A stretch of 64,000 nucleotides of DNA from Opitutaceae bacterium (GTDB lineage: Bacteria > Verrucomicrobiota > Verrucomicrobiia > Opitutales > Opitutaceae), in NCBI GenBank assembly GCA_030693515.1, contig JAUYAK010000126.1:1-64000 (forward strand), read 5' to 3'. The position numbers and the translations under genes were made by a program. Under the pieces are notes generated by a model, which saw only the letters and a list, made by a program, of their open reading frames with translations, was not told the DNA's origin and ran no database searches. Shown piece after piece: positions 1 through 8,293 of this stretch. Positions within the stretch are counted from its first letter, which is position 1; each line of letters opens with the position of its first letter.

Positions 1-111
1 CTCGAGGACCATCTCATCGCCGCGGCCCGGCCTTGGTCCACACCCGCGGCCGTCGCAGGCCTGATTCACGGCTGGCTCGCCGATAAAGTAAATATTGGCG
101 CTCCAGCCTAA
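1..111 (+). CDS. C-terminal end of a truncated protein of unknown function
   Basis: The first 111 bases read open in frame 1 as 36 residues ending ...DKVNIGAPA and a TAA at 109-111. The third codon positions are strongly G/C-biased, as in neighbouring genes, which supports real coding. The start lies left of the window. There is no domain to recognise in the visible tail. A two-hairpin terminator element follows 42 bases after the stop, so this gene probably ends its transcript there. Confidence 0.45.
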   Translation, partial: LEDHLIAAARPWSTPAAVAGLIHGWLADKVNIGAPA

Positions 112-152
112 AGTCTAATTATCAATAGCCACTGGTATAAGGCATGATTGCT

Positions 153-223
153 GGCAACGCGGCGCCCTCGCCGCGTTGGCCCGGATGCTCAAAAGCCGAT
201 CCTGAGGGATCGGCTTTCTTCTT
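153..223 (+). terminator. two-hairpin terminator element, copy 1
   Basis: A GC-rich hairpin (arms about 153-164 and 169-181, loop CCCT, one bulged G) is followed by a perfect intrinsic terminator: stem AAAGCCGATCC at 192-202 pairs with 207-217 around loop TGAG, then a T-rich run. It follows the partial gene ending at 111. A second copy lies at 1051-1121, aligned without gaps over the first 40 bases and identical at three blocks (157-169, 173-179, 185-192). Confidence 0.75.
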
Positions 224-312
224 TTTTGCTCGTTGCGGTAGCCTGCTTCGGAAGAAGCGGACGCTTTGTTCAGCGCCTGATGATGCGTGGCGCCACGTTG
301 CTCACGCCCATG

Positions 313-714
313 TCAGGCATTTATTGGGGCGAGTTTGACGTGCGCATATCGCAAAATCCTGCCGTCCATGGTCACGAGCGGCGCATCAAGAACGCGGGCG
401 GTGGCGACGATCATCTGGTCAGCTGGGTCGCGGTGAAACTCGCCCGGAAGCTGCGCCGACTCGGCACAAATGCGTGGCGAAAGCTCGATGAGGCGGACGC
501 CCGGATACGAAAGCGCTTGCCGCAGCCAATCGAAGACCGGGCAAGGCAACGTCAGCCTGCCGCGCTCGACCAATTTGGCGACCTCCCAGCACGAAATCGC
601 GCTGACGCCAATGCCGGTCGCTTCGGAAGAGTCGAGCAAGGCGCGCACGGACGCGGGCAGTGACGCATCGCCGTGAACCCACCAAATCCAGATGTGCGTA
701 TCGAGGACGATCAT
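313..714 (-). CDS. vapC: PIN-domain toxin, VapC family
   Basis: This 133-residue protein has the full acidic set of a PIN-domain ribonuclease: D5 in the opening MIVLDTHIWIW strand, E44 in ISCWEVAKL, D96 and D99 in HRDPADQMIVATA, and D117 in VTMDGRI. Proteins of this family cut tRNA or rRNA when released from their antitoxin. The length is normal for VapC. The start codon overlaps the end of the upstream antitoxin gene by four bases (ATGA), the usual coupled antitoxin-toxin order. The RNA target cannot be told from sequence. Confidence 0.9.
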   Translation of the reverse strand: MIVLDTHIWIWWVHGDASLPASVRALLDSSEATGIGVSAISCWEVAKLVERGRLTLPCPVFDWLRQALSYPGVRLIELSPRICAESAQLPGEFHRDPADQMIVATARVLDAPLVTMDGRILRYAHVKLAPINA

Positions 715-926
715 CCGGCGGCTTCCCAGTCAGCGTCTGCCACGGGCTCGGTGGGCGAGAGGAGTGTGACGGGAGTGCCACGGAGTGGGTAGCGTGAACC
801 TGACGCTGCCGGAGCCGGAAACGGCAGGACGATAACCTCGACCGAGTCGCCGCGGCGAAACGGGATGTCACGCAAGGTGAGAACGCCATCCTCGGACACG
901 GTGGTTTCCGCGCGGTGTGCTTGCAT
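711..926 (-). CDS. vapB: VapB-type antitoxin
   Basis: This small acidic protein (71 residues from the chosen start) begins MQAHRAETTVSEDGVLTLRDIPF and has a short strand-rich N-terminus like AbrB/VapB-type DNA-binding antitoxins, then a proline-rich C-terminus that would wrap the toxin. It precedes the PIN toxin with a four-base overlap. I chose the ATG at 926 because it puts the strand-rich domain at the N-terminus; an in-frame ATG at 968 would add 14 residues (MRACPQSNALHSPI) that do not look like part of the domain. No clear Shine-Dalgarno site is visible at either start. Confidence 0.65.
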   Translation of the reverse strand: MQAHRAETTVSEDGVLTLRDIPFRRGDSVEVIVLPFPAPAASGSRYPLRGTPVTLLSPTEPVADADWEAAG

Positions 927-1258
927 GATTGGAGAATGGAGGGCGTTCGATTGCGGGCAAGCGCGCAAACGCCTGCCGCCTCGCGCCCAAGCGCTCCACG
1001 CTCCCGCCGCTGATTGTCGAGCGCGTGGCGTAAGGCTGCTTCAGATTGATTGGGGACGCGGCGCCCTCACTGCGTTGGGCTGAATGCTCAAGAAGCCGAC
1101 CGGATTCCGGTCGGCCTTTTTCCATCAAATGGGACGAGTCGGGAGATGATACTATGGTTGTGCGGCTCAAACTCTATTGGGCCACTTTGGATGAAGGGGC
1201 ATGCATCGTGGGGCTATCCAGTCTTGCGGCAACTAGGCGACCGTGCTGCGGTCAGCAC
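927..1258. other. gap between antitoxin and orphan membrane protein
   Basis: About 330 bases without a convincing gene. The left part should hold the antitoxin promoter (reading left). A short open frame on the plus strand ends with ...LPPLIVERVA and TAA at 1031-1033; it has no good start and may be the tail of a lost gene, because terminator element copy 2 follows at 1051-1121 just as copy 1 follows the partial gene at 111. The stretch from 1122 to 1258 has no recognisable signal beyond serving as the upstream region of the gene at 1259. Confidence 0.5.
1051..1121 (+). terminator. two-hairpin terminator element, copy 2
   Basis: It is the same architecture as the element at 153-223. The first hairpin keeps the outer pairs but carries a C-to-T change giving a G-U pair and one mismatch. 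The second stem is GCCGACCGG (1095-1103) paired with 1107-1115 around loop ATT, followed by a run of T. Relative to copy 1 the sixth pair of this stem changes from T-A to C-G, a compensatory change. The two copies flank the vapBC module. Confidence 0.75.
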
Positions 1259-1924
1259 ATGAACATCTCTGCAACGCACCTCTCAGCGCTGGGAGCCCTT
1301 TTTGCGGTAATCGGTGCAATAGTTTCCGCATTCGCGGCGTATAAATCGTCGACCGATCAGGCCGCGAACCGTGAGAAACTTTTGGTGGCGGCGGAAACGA
1401 ACGTGACGCTCAGCGAGCGCAATCTTCAATTGAGTGAACAACTGCAATTGGCTCTTTCTGGTGGAGACTCATATCCGACTGTGGCGATTCTTCGTTCTGT
1501 GCATCTTCAGGATCTCAATTCTCTCGTGATGAGTCTGTCCGTCAAAGGAAAATATCCTCTCTACGATGCACGAATCAATATCTCAAATATCACGACTAAG
1601 GTTCCGACTTCGTATGCATCTGACCCGGCCGGATTTTCTCATGCGATTCGGGAGCGAAGCATTGAGCTTCTTCCATCGGTGCGGGCGGTCGATACGTTCA
1701 GCGCGAATTCAGACGTGATGATTGCAGTAATTAAGATGGACGAGGCCGCCCAAGAACAAAGATTTCGCGTGTCAGTCCAAGCGAGAAATGGCCGCTTCTC
1801 CCAGGAGATTGAGATGAAAAAGAGTGAAGGGAAAGGCTGGCATACAAAAGGCCACAGGATTTTCAAAAGCTCTACCGCTGGAGAAGTTCTGATCGAAGAG
1901 TTTCCGTTTGGTTCGCCGCGCTAA
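1259..1924 (+). CDS. orphan membrane-anchored protein with coiled coil
   Basis: This 221-residue protein is not recognised. The N-terminus has one hydrophobic segment (about residues 8-28, LSALGALFAVIGAIVSAFAA), then a predicted coiled coil (about 33-66, rich in Glu/Gln/Leu), then a probably soluble beta-rich domain. The ATG at 1259 is chosen because it places the membrane segment at the N-terminus; the open frame extends upstream through the terminator element, which is unlikely to be coding. Its base composition is clearly AT-richer than its neighbours (many AAT, ATA, ATT and TCT codons), which suggests recent transfer. It could be an effector or sensor of an accessory module, but nothing here shows a function. 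Confidence 0.7.
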   Translation: MNISATHLSALGALFAVIGAIVSAFAAYKSSTDQAANREKLLVAAETNVTLSERNLQLSEQLQLALSGGDSYPTVAILRSVHLQDLNSLVMSLSVKGKYPLYDARINISNITTKVPTSYASDPAGFSHAIRERSIELLPSVRAVDTFSANSDVMIAVIKMDEAAQEQRFRVSVQARNGRFSQEIEMKKSEGKGWHTKGHRIFKSSTAGEVLIEEFPFGSPR

Positions 1925-1964
1925 TAATATTTTGCCCGTGCGACCCTAGCTAGACCGTCTCAAT

Positions 1965-2850
1965 TCCTCGATGTCCGTCCGCACGACGACGATCTTGAGC
2001 CGACACCTGCCGCCGCCCCCGCGCCCCCGCCGCCCATCGACCGCTCTGCGTGACCGAAGCCGTGGGCGCAGTTGAAATATTTCACGTTTCAGCCGGCGGT
2101 TTTCCCGCGGGTGCTCGGATAGGTCTCGTCGGGCGCGCGGCCGGGCGACGTCGTCAATGTTTACGACCAGAACGGAAACCTCACCGGCGGCGGCCTCTTC
2201 AGCCCCCGCGTGATAATCCCGCTGCGCGTCGTCTGCCACTCCACCGAGCCCGTCAGCGAAAGTTATTTCGAGACCGCCCCCGGCACGCGGTCGAGTTGCG
2301 GCGCACCCTCTTCAAGCTCGACGAAGTCACCGCCGCCTACCGCCTACCGCCTCATCGGCTCCGATGGCGACGGCCTCAGCGGCCTCATGATCGACCGCTG
2401 CGGCGACACGCTGCTCTGCGAAATCTACTCGCTTGGCATCGCGCGCGGCTGCCGCAGTGGCTGCCCTCAACCCGGCCCGCCGGAAATTCGTCCACGCCGA
2501 TGCCTTCGCCTACACGCGTCAGATGCAGCAGAACGGCGAGAAATGGGACGTCGTGAATCCTCGACCCGCCGAAGTCATTTTCACGCGTGATGACCACGGC
2601 AACTGGGAGGGCCGCCAGAAATATGAGGACCTCAACCTCCTCGCCCTCTCGGCTGGTGAAGCCAGACGGCATCTTCGTCACCTGCTCGTGCTCGGGCCTG
2701 CTCTCGCTGGAGGATTTTGAGGCCCGCGTGATCAAGGCCGCGCACCGGCAAAACCGCCGCCGCCAGTTTTCGACCGCACCGGTGCGGGGTCGGATCATCC
2801 GGTCTACTCGAATTGCCTGGGGAGCCGTTACCTGAAGATCCTCTGGGCGC
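1965..2850 (+). pseudogene. decayed class I SAM-dependent rRNA methyltransferase, RlmI-like
   Basis: Pieces of an RlmI-type 23S rRNA cytosine methyltransferase are spread over several frames. In order: a PUA-like segment (GDVVNVYDQNGNLTGGGLFS, about 2145-2205), DGDGLSGLMIDRCGDTLLCE (about 2365-2425), a decayed SAM-binding/catalytic stretch (VVNPRPAEVIF, where the active family has VLDPPKF), KYEDLNLLAL (about 2622-2650), the cysteine-motif segment GIFVTCSCSG (about 2668-2700), and the family C-terminus DHPVYSNCLGSRYLKILWAR (about 2790-2850). Each passage needs a frame change to reach the next, so at least three frameshifts have accumulated. The 'DPP' catalytic motif has become NPRP. The gene is non-functional as read. 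Sequencing error is a less likely explanation given substitutions as well as shifts. Confidence 0.75.
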
Positions 2851-2892
2851 GCGTGGTGGAGCGCGGGTGGGTAATGGTATCGTTTGAACTTC

Positions 2893-2957
2893 GTAGGCAG
2901 CCCACTTGCGGGCGCTCAGTGGTGAATAGACGAGCGCGAGCAAGCTCGCTCGCCTAC
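2893..2957. repeat. REPIN-like inverted pair of REP elements
   Basis: A forward REP-like unit begins GTAGGCAGCCCACTTGCGGG at 2893, and a reverse unit at 2931-2957 reads GTAGGCGAGCGAGCTTGCTC on the minus strand. Weak outer similarity (GTTTGAA-type sequence on both sides, about 2880 and 2975) extends the symmetry. Related single units are at 37852-37884 and 38731-38751. The pair lies between the decayed methyltransferase and the next gene. Confidence 0.6.
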
Positions 2958-3129
2958 CCGGCGGTCGTTCGTTTTCAAACTATCCCACTCCCGCAGGTGT
3001 CCCGCCCGCCGTCGAGCTCGAGCTACCTGCGCTTTCGGGCATGATTTGGCTGTGCGCAGAGCGCCCGGCCCCCTTTGAACTTCCGGTTAATCCGGCCGCC
3101 CTCGGTGCCGATAGGATCGCTGAATTATC

Positions 3130-4449
3130 ATGCGATCTTCGTTTGCACCCGTTTGGGCGGTAGGCTGCGTGGCCGCGGGCCTCCTGCTTGCCGTCGTCCA
3201 TGCCGCCGAGCCGCCGCACCCGCTGATAGGCGCGACGCGCGACCATGTGCTGGGCCAGTATGGCGAGCCCAAGGGCGTGATTTCCGCGGGCAACCGCACG
3301 GTGCTGAGCTATCCTCACGAGCGGCTCGTGCTCCGCGACAATCAGGTGGTCGAGATCGAACGCCTCGCCAGCGAACCGGTGCGCCGCCCCGCGCCCCCAG
3401 CCGCCGAAGCCGCCCCGGCTGCCGCCGCCCCCGCCCCAAGCGCCGCCGGAGCCGCGCCGCCCGTCGGTTCCGATAGCGCGCCCATCGCCGCGCCTGCGCC
3501 GGTGGTTGATGCGACCTCGGCTGCACCGGTGCCCGAGCCCAAATTTGAAATCAAACTCGTTCGCCCGCCCGGTTCCCCGGCGCCCAAGCGCGAGTTCATC
3601 GCGCCTATAGTCGCGCCCGCCCCGGTGGAGCCTGCGCTCGTCGAGCCGCCGGTGCCCGTGGGCCCGCCCGCGCCCGATCCCGCGGAGGTGGCGCGGAAGG
3701 CTGCGCGGGCCGCTCAGGCCGCCCAAGCGGCTGCGGAGGCTGCTGCGCAGGAAAAACGGCTCAAGGCTGCGCAGTCCGCACGCCGACGGCTCGACTTTGC
3801 CGATACGGCGGTATCCAACGAGCGCGGTCCCGGTCTCACGCTGTTGCTCGGTCTCGGGGTGCTCGCCGGTGGTGTCGGCGCGCTGGTTTGGTGGCGTCGC
3901 CAGCAGTCGCTGGCGCTGGCCGCGACCTCCGTGGCCGCCACGCCTGTCAGGAAAATTTCCGCAGTCCCGGGCCGCGTCTCGGCCCTCGCTGCGGGTCCCG
4001 CCGGTGCCGCGAGCCCGACGTTGAAGCCGGGCTTCACACGCGAGTTTATCGGCCAGCTTGCCCCGGGCCGCTTTGAGGAACTGGTGGCGGAGTATTTCAC
4101 CAAGACCGGGGTGGTCGCCACGCGCACGAAGTCGGGCGCGTCCTCCCCGATTCATCTGCGCATCTCGTGGAAGGGCGAGCCCCGGGCCTTTGCCTGCGCC
4201 CAGTGCATCGCCCCGGCACCCGCGCCGATCGAGGCGCGCGAGTTGCATCCCTTTGCCGCCGCGCTCGCGGCCGAGGACCTGCGCCGCGGCTATGTGATCA
4301 CGAGTGGCATTTTTTCCGACGAGGCCGTGGAGTTTGCCGCTGCGAAACGACTCACCCTGATGTCCATCGACAACCTGATCGAAAAAATCACCGGCTTGCC
4401 CGAGAGCGCGCGGCAGGAACTGCTGCAAACCCTCGGCGCGTCGAAGTAA
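3130..4449 (+). CDS. exported OmlA-like protein fused to a degenerate Mrr-type nuclease fold
   Basis: The 439-residue product has four parts. Residues 1-25 are a signal peptide. Residues about 29-77 resemble the small SmpA/OmlA outer-membrane fold (PLIGATRDHVLGQYGEPKGV). Residues about 85-215 are a low-complexity Pro/Ala linker followed by an Ala/Lys/Arg helix. A transmembrane segment (about 235-255, LTLLLGLGVLAGGVGALVWW) leads to a C-terminal domain starting PGRFEELVAEYFTKTGVVAT, the opening of Mrr-like restriction endonuclease folds. The expected Asp and QxK catalytic residues are not intact (HLRISW and FACAQC occupy the region), so nuclease activity is doubtful. The domain assignment is from visual resemblance. 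It is followed by a convergent gmhA 23 bases away. Confidence 0.7.
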   Translation: MRSSFAPVWAVGCVAAGLLLAVVHAAEPPHPLIGATRDHVLGQYGEPKGVISAGNRTVLSYPHERLVLRDNQVVEIERLASEPVRRPAPPAAEAAPAAAAPAPSAAGAAPPVGSDSAPIAAPAPVVDATSAAPVPEPKFEIKLVRPPGSPAPKREFIAPIVAPAPVEPALVEPPVPVGPPAPDPAEVARKAARAAQAAQAAAEAAAQEKRLKAAQSARRRLDFADTAVSNERGPGLTLLLGLGVLAGGVGALVWWRRQQSLALAATSVAATPVRKISAVPGRVSALAAGPAGAASPTLKPGFTREFIGQLAPGRFEELVAEYFTKTGVVATRTKSGASSPIHLRISWKGEPRAFACAQCIAPAPAPIEARELHPFAAALAAEDLRRGYVITSGIFSDEAVEFAAAKRLTLMSIDNLIEKITGLPESARQELLQTLGASK

Positions 4450-4472
4450 CCGCCGCGCGGGGCGGCCCCGCC

Positions 4473-5033
4473 TCAGTCAAAGGCCGCGTCAATCAGCCGG
4501 CAGAAGTGGTGGATCAGGAAAAGGTGCGCCTCTTGCGCCGCCGCGCCGCTCTCCCCGGGCATGATCAGATCGCAGGTCGCGAGGTCCCGGCACTGGCCGC
4601 CGCCACGGCCGAGGAAGGCGACGGATTCGAGGCCGAGCTTCTTCGCCTCGTGCAGTGCGGCGATGATGTTGGTGGAGTTGCCGCTGGAGGTGAGCACGAC
4701 CACGAGGTCGCCCCGCTGCGCGAGGCCGGCGATCTGGCGCGCGAACACGGTCTCGAATCCAAAGTCGTTGCCGATGCAGGTGAGGAGCGAGCCGTCGGCG
4801 GAGAGCGCGAGGGCGGGGAGTGAGCGGCGCGTCTTGGCGTAGCGGCCGACGAGTTCGGTGGAGAAATGTCCGGCCTCGGCCGCGCTGCCGCCGTTGCCGC
4901 AGATGAGCAGCTTCCCCCCGCGGCGCAGCGTCGCGAGCATGAGCTCGCCGGCGCGGTCGATCTGCGGGCGAATCGTGGCGAGCGCCTGGAAGGTGCGGAT
5001 GGTTTCGGCGAGTGAAGCGTCGAAGGAAGGCAT
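4473..5033 (-). CDS. gmhA: sedoheptulose-7-phosphate isomerase
   Basis: The 186-residue protein is a single SIS (sugar isomerase) domain of normal GmhA length. It shows the phosphosugar loop CGNGGSAAEA (about 45-54), the following HFSTEL with the family's His and Glu, a second phosphate loop TSSGNS, and the C-terminal QEAHLFLIHHFC with the catalytic His. GmhA makes D-glycero-D-manno-heptose 7-phosphate, the first step to ADP-heptose for the LPS inner core. It lies downstream of, and co-directional with, the S9-like gene. The rest of the heptose pathway is not in the window, but waaA (41963) also belongs to LPS core synthesis. Confidence 0.92.
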   Translation of the reverse strand: MPSFDASLAETIRTFQALATIRPQIDRAGELMLATLRRGGKLLICGNGGSAAEAGHFSTELVGRYAKTRRSLPALALSADGSLLTCIGNDFGFETVFARQIAGLAQRGDLVVVLTSSGNSTNIIAALHEAKKLGLESVAFLGRGGGQCRDLATCDLIMPGESGAAAQEAHLFLIHHFCRLIDAAFD

Positions 5034-5117
5034 CGCCTCAGCGTGAGAACAATCGTGGGGAAGGAAACGAAGAAAACGCGCCTGAGTGGGCGGAGCAACG
5101 GCGAGCGGCGGGGAAGG

Positions 5118-7034
5118 CTAAAGCTGGCGGGCGAGGAACGCCGCCACGGCTTCGTAACACTCGGCAGTCTGGCGCCAATCAGTGGTCTGCACCGAAATTT
5201 TTCGGGAAATTGGCTTGGCGGAAATGACCTCGAACGGCTTCCCCAGTTTTTTGAGCGGCCCCTCCAGGGTGCGCGCATCCGGAGTGCGGGGGGTGAGATC
5301 CACGCCATTTCTAAATTCGGAGTAATAGTGAAACGAGGCCGTGGTCAGTTTCCCAAGGAGATTGAGGGGGTTGGCGTTGTTCTTGTGAGCGACGAAGGCC
5401 TTGGTGCCGCCGATCGTTTTCAGCACTTCCTCCGGGTCCCGCTGGGAAGTGAGAAAAATGGACAAGGGCCACTCGTGCGCATGGGTGGGCGTTTCGAGGT
5501 TCACGAGCACGCGAGCGAAACCCGGGGTGAGGGCGAGTTGAAAGGCGACGAAGCCACCGGCGCGAGCGCCGACGACCGCGACCCGCTCCGGATCGATCCA
5601 GCCCTGAGCCGCGAGCCAGGCCTTGGCGGCGGTGAAGTCATGCACCATGCCGGTGGCGAACTGATAGTCGCCCGCTTCGGCGAAGGTCCGGCCGAAACCA
5701 TGCGTGCCTCGTTGGTCGATACGGGCGAACGCATAGCCACGCCGAGCAAAAAACTGCGCGAGGCGATCCAGGGCCGGTTCGGAGCGCGGTCCGTTCAGAT
5801 CGGGGCCGATGAACAAAATCAACGGCGGTTTGGTTATACCGCTGGGCAGGGTGATCCGGCCGGTGATGGTCAGGTTGTCACTGGAAGGAAAGGTGAAGAA
5901 ACGACTGGCGGCCAGCGACGACGGAGCGAGGCCGCTCAGGCTCGAACGCAAAACCGATATTTTTTTCGTGTTGAAATCAGCGAGGCAAAAGACGCCGGCG
6001 GTCCGATCGGTTTCCGCATAGATCACGGCCTTGCTTTGATCGCGAGAGACGCTGCTGACCGTCCAGCGCGTGCCGGGGAGGGCCGCCTCGATCCAGGCCT
6101 GTGCGCGGCCGAACTCCGGATCGAAGTAGCGCACTGTGGACTGGCTGCCGTCGTAGCTGACGCCGAGCACTTGGGGGTTGTCGCCCCAGGTCAGGAGGCG
6201 GCTCGGCTCGATCTCGGCGGCGGTGAACAACTCCTCGGTCCGGCCGGTCGCGGGATCAAGGTAGCCGATGCTGCCGGTCGCACCGCGCGTGTAGTCGAGG
6301 GCGAGGATGCGGCGTCCATCGGGTGCGACGGCAATGGGCACGACGTCGAGGGGCTGCTGTCGAGGGGAGTCCCGGCGCTGCCATTTGCCCCCGGCGGTCG
6401 TCCGCCAGACGATGAACCAGCGCTCTTTGCCTCCGTCGTAACCGTAACCCGCGAGTGCTTCGCCCGCACGATTGAGGCACCAGCTGAGAATATCGGCCGG
6501 TGCGGCCTCTACGGCCGTTTCCCGGCCCGTGCGGAGGTTGACTTTCATCACCTCCGGCGCGCCTGCCGGTGTGAGCCGGAAAAGCATTTGCTCGGGATCG
6601 TCGGGCAGATCGGCCATAAATTCGATGAGCCGATAGACTTCGAGATTATCGAGCGGGTGTAGTTTGTCGTTTTTCAGGTCGACCGACCGGAAGATGCGCC
6701 GGCCCCCTTCTCCTTCGAGCATGGCGAGAAGCAAGTCGTCGCCCTTCCACCAGTAATTTATCACGGTCAGTTCTTCTGCCCTGACCACGGTCTTGGCCTG
6801 CTTCGACGCCAGATTGATAAGCGTGAGGGCGTAGTGGCGGTCATCAAAGCGGGTAAGGGCGCAGAGCTTGCTTCCGTCCGGCGAAAGTTTCGGCAGCATG
6901 AAGGAGGGCGGAGCAAAAAAGACCTCGGACGAGGCCGGAGCGGACGGCTCTGCAGCGGTGGCGCAGACGGCTTTCGCGCCCAGCAGAAGAAGGCCAAGCA
7001 GAAGAAAACGGGAGAAAAGGTGGCGGGGGGACAT
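5118..7034 (-). CDS. S9 prolyl-oligopeptidase-like protein without catalytic residues
   Basis: The 638-residue exported protein has a signal peptide (residues 1-27), an N-terminal beta-propeller-like region with repeated strand motifs (about 40-375) and a C-terminal alpha/beta hydrolase domain (about 385-638). Landmarks of family S9 are visible: RGYAFARIDQRGTHGFG (about 432-448), and DFTAAKAWLAAQGWIDPERVAVVGARAGG. At the nucleophile elbow the family has GGSYGG or similar; here it reads GARAGG (489-494), with Arg491 where the serine should be. The C-terminal His motif (usually GHG or GHxF) is also absent. Fold and export are well supported, peptidase activity is not. It may be a binding or regulatory pseudo-enzyme. 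Confidence 0.85.
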   Translation of the reverse strand: MSPRHLFSRFLLLGLLLLGAKAVCATAAEPSAPASSEVFFAPPSFMLPKLSPDGSKLCALTRFDDRHYALTLINLASKQAKTVVRAEELTVINYWWKGDDLLLAMLEGEGGRRIFRSVDLKNDKLHPLDNLEVYRLIEFMADLPDDPEQMLFRLTPAGAPEVMKVNLRTGRETAVEAAPADILSWCLNRAGEALAGYGYDGGKERWFIVWRTTAGGKWQRRDSPRQQPLDVVPIAVAPDGRRILALDYTRGATGSIGYLDPATGRTEELFTAAEIEPSRLLTWGDNPQVLGVSYDGSQSTVRYFDPEFGRAQAWIEAALPGTRWTVSSVSRDQSKAVIYAETDRTAGVFCLADFNTKKISVLRSSLSGLAPSSLAASRFFTFPSSDNLTITGRITLPSGITKPPLILFIGPDLNGPRSEPALDRLAQFFARRGYAFARIDQRGTHGFGRTFAEAGDYQFATGMVHDFTAAKAWLAAQGWIDPERVAVVGARAGGFVAFQLALTPGFARVLVNLETPTHAHEWPLSIFLTSQRDPEEVLKTIGGTKAFVAHKNNANPLNLLGKLTTASFHYYSEFRNGVDLTPRTPDARTLEGPLKKLGKPFEVISAKPISRKISVQTTDWRQTAECYEAVAAFLARQL

Positions 7035-7204
7035 GGAAAAACGACGAGCGGGGGGCGGTGCGCTAAATCAAAATTTAAAAGCGGCAGGACCGTATTGGGT
7101 GGACGACGGGTCCGGAAGTTAAAATTGCCGGAATAAGGACAACGGGCGTGATGCTAGAGAAATCCTTGGTTTCCGGAGCGAGCTGCTGTTCATTCGCGCT
7201 TCCC

Positions 7205-8293
7205 ATGCGCCTCCGCAAACTCACGCTCCGCCATTTCCGCAATGCGGGGTTTGCGGCGCTCGAGTTCACGGGGCGGCAGCACTTTCTCGTCGGCGCCAAC
7301 GGCCAGGGGAAGACCAACCTGCTCGAGGCCGCCGGGCTCGTGACGGCGCTGCGCTCGTTTCGCACCACGGAGAACAAGCTCCTCGTCGGCCACGGCCAGC
7401 ACTGCGCCGCGCTCGCCTACGTGATCGAGCACGAGCGGCAGGGGGAGACGCACGTCACCCTCAAGCTCCGCCACGACGGGAAGGAGCTGTGGTGCGACCA
7501 GGCGCGGGTGACAAAGCTCGCCGAACACCTCGGGAAATTTCCCACGGTCGTCTTCTCCTCACAAGACCTGCAGCTCGTGCGCGGCTCGCCCGCGCAGCGC
7601 CGGCGCTGGCTCGACCTCACGCTGGCGGCGATGGACGCGGGCTACCTGCGCGCATTGCAAACCGCCACGCGCGCGCTCGCCGAGCGCAACGCCCTGCTGA
7701 AGTCGGGCCGCGCCAGCGCCGCCGAACTCGGCGCCTTCGAGCAGACGCTCGCGCCCGCCGCCGCGGAGCTGATCGCGCGCCGCGGCGCCGGGCTCAAGAC
7801 GCTGGAGAAATCCATGCAGGCGGCCTACGCGCAGATTGCCGATGCCGCGGAGCCGGCCTCGCTCGTTTACGAGCCCAACTTCGCCGAGGCCTCGGCCGAG
7901 GCGTTGCTCGCGCGGCTCGAGTCCGGCCGCGCGCGCGACCAGCAATTTCGCACGACGCTCACCGGCCCGCACCGCGACGATTTTCATTTCACCGTGAAGC
8001 ACACCGCGGCCAAGGACTTCGCGTCCGAGGGCCAGCAGCGATCGCTTGTGCTCGCGCTCCGCATCGCGCAGGCCGCGTGGTTTCACGAGAAAAGCGGCGT
8101 GCGCCCCGTGCTGCTCGCCGACGACGTGCTCGGCGAACTCGATCCCGCGCGCCGCGCGCGCTTCTGGTCCGCGCTCGACCCCGAGGCACAAATTATCGCG
8201 ACGGGCACGCACCTGCCCGCCGCAGAGCTGGGCGCGTGGCAGGTGTTCGAGGTGGCGGACGGGGTGTTTGCGGAGAAGGAGGCGGTGTCGTGA
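7205..8293 (+). CDS. recF: RecF recombination mediator ATPase
   Basis: This 362-residue SMC-like ATPase loads RecA at single-strand gaps with RecO and RecR. It shows Walker [10 protein letters not shown] (30-38), the ABC signature-like [17 protein letters not shown], and Walker [13 protein letters not shown]. The ATG at 7205 is chosen because the family begins right at the first strand, [13 protein letters not shown]; the open frame extends 19 codons upstream to 7148 without RecF character. No dnaA or dnaN lies next to it here, so the classic origin-proximal gene order is broken. The stop overlaps the next start (GTGA). Confidence 0.95.
   Translation: MRLRKLTLRHFRNAGFAALEFTGRQHFLVGANGQGKTNLLEAAGLVTALRSFRTTENKLLVGHGQHCAALAYVIEHERQGETHVTLKLRHDGKELWCDQARVTKLAEHLGKFPTVVFSSQDLQLVRGSPAQRRRWLDLTLAAMDAGYLRALQTATRALAERNALLKSGRASAAELGAFEQTLAPAAAELIARRGAGLKTLEKSMQAAYAQIADAAEPASLVYEPNFAEASAEALLARLESGRARDQQFRTTLTGPHRDDFHFTVKHTAAKDFASEGQQRSLVLALRIAQAAWFHEKSGVRPVLLADDVLGELDPARRARFWSALDPEAQIIATGTHLPAAELGAWQVFEVADGVFAEKEAVS

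Noticed and set aside
153-1121. Integron attC sites around the vapBC module
   Set aside because: Copy 2 contains GTTGGGC, which fits the R' consensus, but no matching RYYYAAC lies at the other end, and each element is two separate hairpins ending in a T-tract rather than one long imperfect palindrome.
1046-1258. N-terminal extension of the orphan membrane protein to 1046
   Set aside because: The extension would run through the terminator hairpin and has no protein-like character; the membrane helix begins at 1259.
3361-3760. Tandem DNA repeat in the gene at 3130
   Set aside because: The repetition is Pro/Ala codon bias in a linker; no repeat unit of fixed length is present.
2980-4428. Long minus-strand open frame antisense to the OmlA/Mrr-like gene
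   Set aside because: It is an Arg/Gly-rich shadow typical of high-GC genes; the plus strand has a signal peptide and domains.
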